Source: Sphingobacteriaceae bacterium
GTDB lineage: Bacteria > Bacteroidota > Bacteroidia > Sphingobacteriales > Sphingobacteriaceae
NCBI GenBank assembly: GCA_947478315.1
Contig: CANJWF010000056.1
Coordinates: 1-7,561, forward strand
Reading direction: 5' to 3'
Length of the DNA stretch: 7,561 nt
A program made the translations under genes and the position numbers. The stretch's first letter is position 1; the number at the start of each line of letters is the position of its first letter. Below the pieces are notes generated by a model, which ran no database searches, had not been told where the DNA came from, and was given only the letters and a program-made list of their open reading frames with translations. Of this stretch, positions 6,553-7,561 are shown in pieces.

Positions 6553-7522
6553 TGGTTTGGTGCCGATCCCAACGTCGGTTGACGAGGGTGGCTAGAAGAA
6601 CATAGATGACGATCCATGCAAGGACCACTGTCGCCTGAACCGATGGAGCGCTGTCCTTGCTGACGATTGCGGTTGCACCGCATGCCGCCATGAGGGCATA
6701 TTCAGCCAGGGCCGTTTTGCGATGGCCAAATCCAGTCATGACCAATCGCTGATAATAGTGCTCACGGTGTGCCTTCCACACGGCGTCCCCGCGTAACAGG
6801 CGTTTTGCCAGCGTTACGCTGGCATCGACGACAAACGGGGAAAACACCAATGCTGGAAACCACCACGGCCACAGTTCGCGCTGCCAGCCTACCAGCCCCA
6901 ATGTGGCGGCGAGAAAACCGAGTGGTATCGATCCTGCGTCGCCAAGGAAAACCCGGGCTGGATGGAAATTGAACAACAGTAAAGCGATGGCCGCCGCTAC
7001 GATGCAAAGGCAAAGCAAGGCGAGTCCCGAGTCAGAGCCCATTGCTGCAGCGATGCAATAGCTGCCAAAGCCGAACAGCGCCATGCCCCCGGCCAAGCCG
7101 TCGGCCCCATCCATGAAATTGTACAAATTAATCATCCAGGCGGTTGCGAGTACGAGCGCCGCCTGTAGCGCCCAATTTTCCTCAGGCATGATGGCGTAAA
7201 CGCTGATCAGCGCGGCAGCCAAGTGTGCGCTTAGGCGCCAGCCGATAGCGAGTCCGCCACGATCGTCGAGAAATGAAACCAACGCGAGGGCCGACGTGAG
7301 CGCTGCCAGCAAAAGCAGACCCGACTGTCCAAGGAGCCAACCAAGCAGCAGACTGGGAACTAGGCAAATTCCACCGATGCGAGGTACGGGGTGCTCATGC
7401 AATGAACGCTGATTGGGAACATCGAGCAGGGCGGCGCGCGCCTTGCTTAGCAAAACCCTGATTAGCAGCGCCGTTGCTACGAATGAAACGACTGGGGCTG
7501 TCCATGTGAGTTCAACCGACAA
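6539..7522 (-). CDS. wbpL: Polyprenyl-phosphate N-acetylhexosamine-1-phosphate transferase (WecA/WbpL family)
   Basis: This 327-residue multi-pass membrane protein of the MraY/WecA superfamily probably transfers a HexNAc-1-phosphate from a UDP-sugar to undecaprenyl phosphate, the first committed step of glycan assembly. LLDVPNQRSLHEHPVPRIGG (32-51) is the early cytoplasmic loop. Asp86-Asp87 in FLDDRGG is the Mg2+-binding pair. NFMDGADGLAGG (135-146) and VFLGDAGS (191-198) are the catalytic loops. AHREHYYQRL (251-260) is the His-rich loop of the WecA branch. About ten hydrophobic segments separate these loops. The start is taken as TTG 7522 because it gives the usual spacing of about 32 residues to LLDVPN and follows a GGAAAAG ribosome-binding site. 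No in-frame ATG or GTG lies between it and the window edge. The next gene downstream makes a candidate substrate, which favours WbpL-like use of a 6-deoxy-HexNAc, although GlcNAc (WecA-like) cannot be excluded. Confidence 0.93.
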   Translation of the reverse strand: MSVELTWTAPVVSFVATALLIRVLLSKARAALLDVPNQRSLHEHPVPRIGGICLVPSLLLGWLLGQSGLLLLAALTSALALVSFLDDRGGLAIGWRLSAHLAAALISVYAIMPEENWALQAALVLATAWMINLYNFMDGADGLAGGMALFGFGSYCIAAAMGSDSGLALLCLCIVAAAIALLLFNFHPARVFLGDAGSIPLGFLAATLGLVGWQRELWPWWFPALVFSPFVVDASVTLAKRLLRGDAVWKAHREHYYQRLVMTGFGHRKTALAEYALMAACGATAIVSKDSAPSVQATVVLAWIVIYVLLATLVNRRWDRHQTNEAT

Positions 7523-7524
7523 TT

Positions 7525-7561
7525 TTACTTTTCCAAAGCAGAGAGGCCGAGTTCCCAGTGA
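7525..7561 (-). CDS. Possible C-terminus of an upstream gene (partial)
   Basis: On the minus strand one frame reads HWELGLSALEK followed by a TAA stop (7527-7525), two bases before the TTG start of the transferase gene. The tight spacing and the ribosome-binding site lying inside this frame are what one expects for the tail of an upstream operon gene. Eleven codons are too few to identify a family, and an open frame this short could be chance. In many such loci the upstream neighbour is a sugar epimerase or a glycosyltransferase, but nothing here shows which. Confidence 0.35.
   Translation of the reverse strand, partial: HWELGLSALEK
7528..7534 (-). promoter_or_regulatory. Ribosome-binding site before the TTG start of the wbpL-like gene
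   Basis: Read on the minus strand, GGAAAAG ends five bases before TTG 7522. It supports this rare start codon. Confidence 0.5.

Noticed and set aside
1..7561. Mobile element, defence system or CRISPR array
   Set aside because: No transposase, integrase, nuclease or regularly spaced repeat is visible. Every sizeable gene belongs to glycan biosynthesis families.

Overview
This window is part of a surface-polysaccharide (O-antigen, capsule or exopolysaccharide) gene cluster from a Gram-negative bacterium. Base composition is moderately GC-rich. The pairing of a WbpL-type initiating transferase with a WbpM-type dehydratase suggests Proteobacteria, perhaps the beta or gamma class. This is inferred from gene content and protein style, not from a database match. 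I found no RNA genes, insertion sequences or CRISPR arrays.

Left module (1-4581, + strand): four genes in one tight operon. They are a NodU/CmcH-type carbamoyltransferase (5' end cut off by the window), a class I SAM methyltransferase, a GT4 glycosyltransferase and a GT9 (heptosyltransferase-like) glycosyltransferase. Each junction is a 4-base overlap (ATGA, GTGA, GTGA), so the four proteins are probably made by coupled translation. Two enzymes would add sugars and two would decorate them with carbamoyl and methyl groups.

Junction (4582-4710): a 129-base convergent gap rich in inverted repeats. It holds a clear intrinsic terminator serving the minus-strand genes, and a ladder of short mutually exclusive hairpins just after the plus-strand operon. 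No plus-strand terminator with a U-tract is visible.

Right module (4711-7561, - strand): a WecA/WbpL-like polyprenyl-phosphate sugar-1-phosphate transferase is followed, with a 14-base overlap, by a full-length membrane-anchored WbpM/CapD-type UDP-GlcNAc 4,6-dehydratase. WbpM-type enzymes make the 4-keto-6-deoxy precursor of sugars such as QuiNAc or FucNAc. WbpL-type enzymes load such a sugar onto undecaprenyl phosphate, so this module probably starts the repeat unit. The left module would then extend and modify it. A few codons at the right edge may be the end of a further upstream gene.

The gene families are well known, and I do not see a wholly new system. The points most worth a second look are two G homopolymers (G8 in the methyltransferase, G7 in the GT4 enzyme) that could act as on/off switches, the interleaved hairpins in the convergent gap, and the carbamoyltransferase-methyltransferase pair as a prediction of glycan chemistry.
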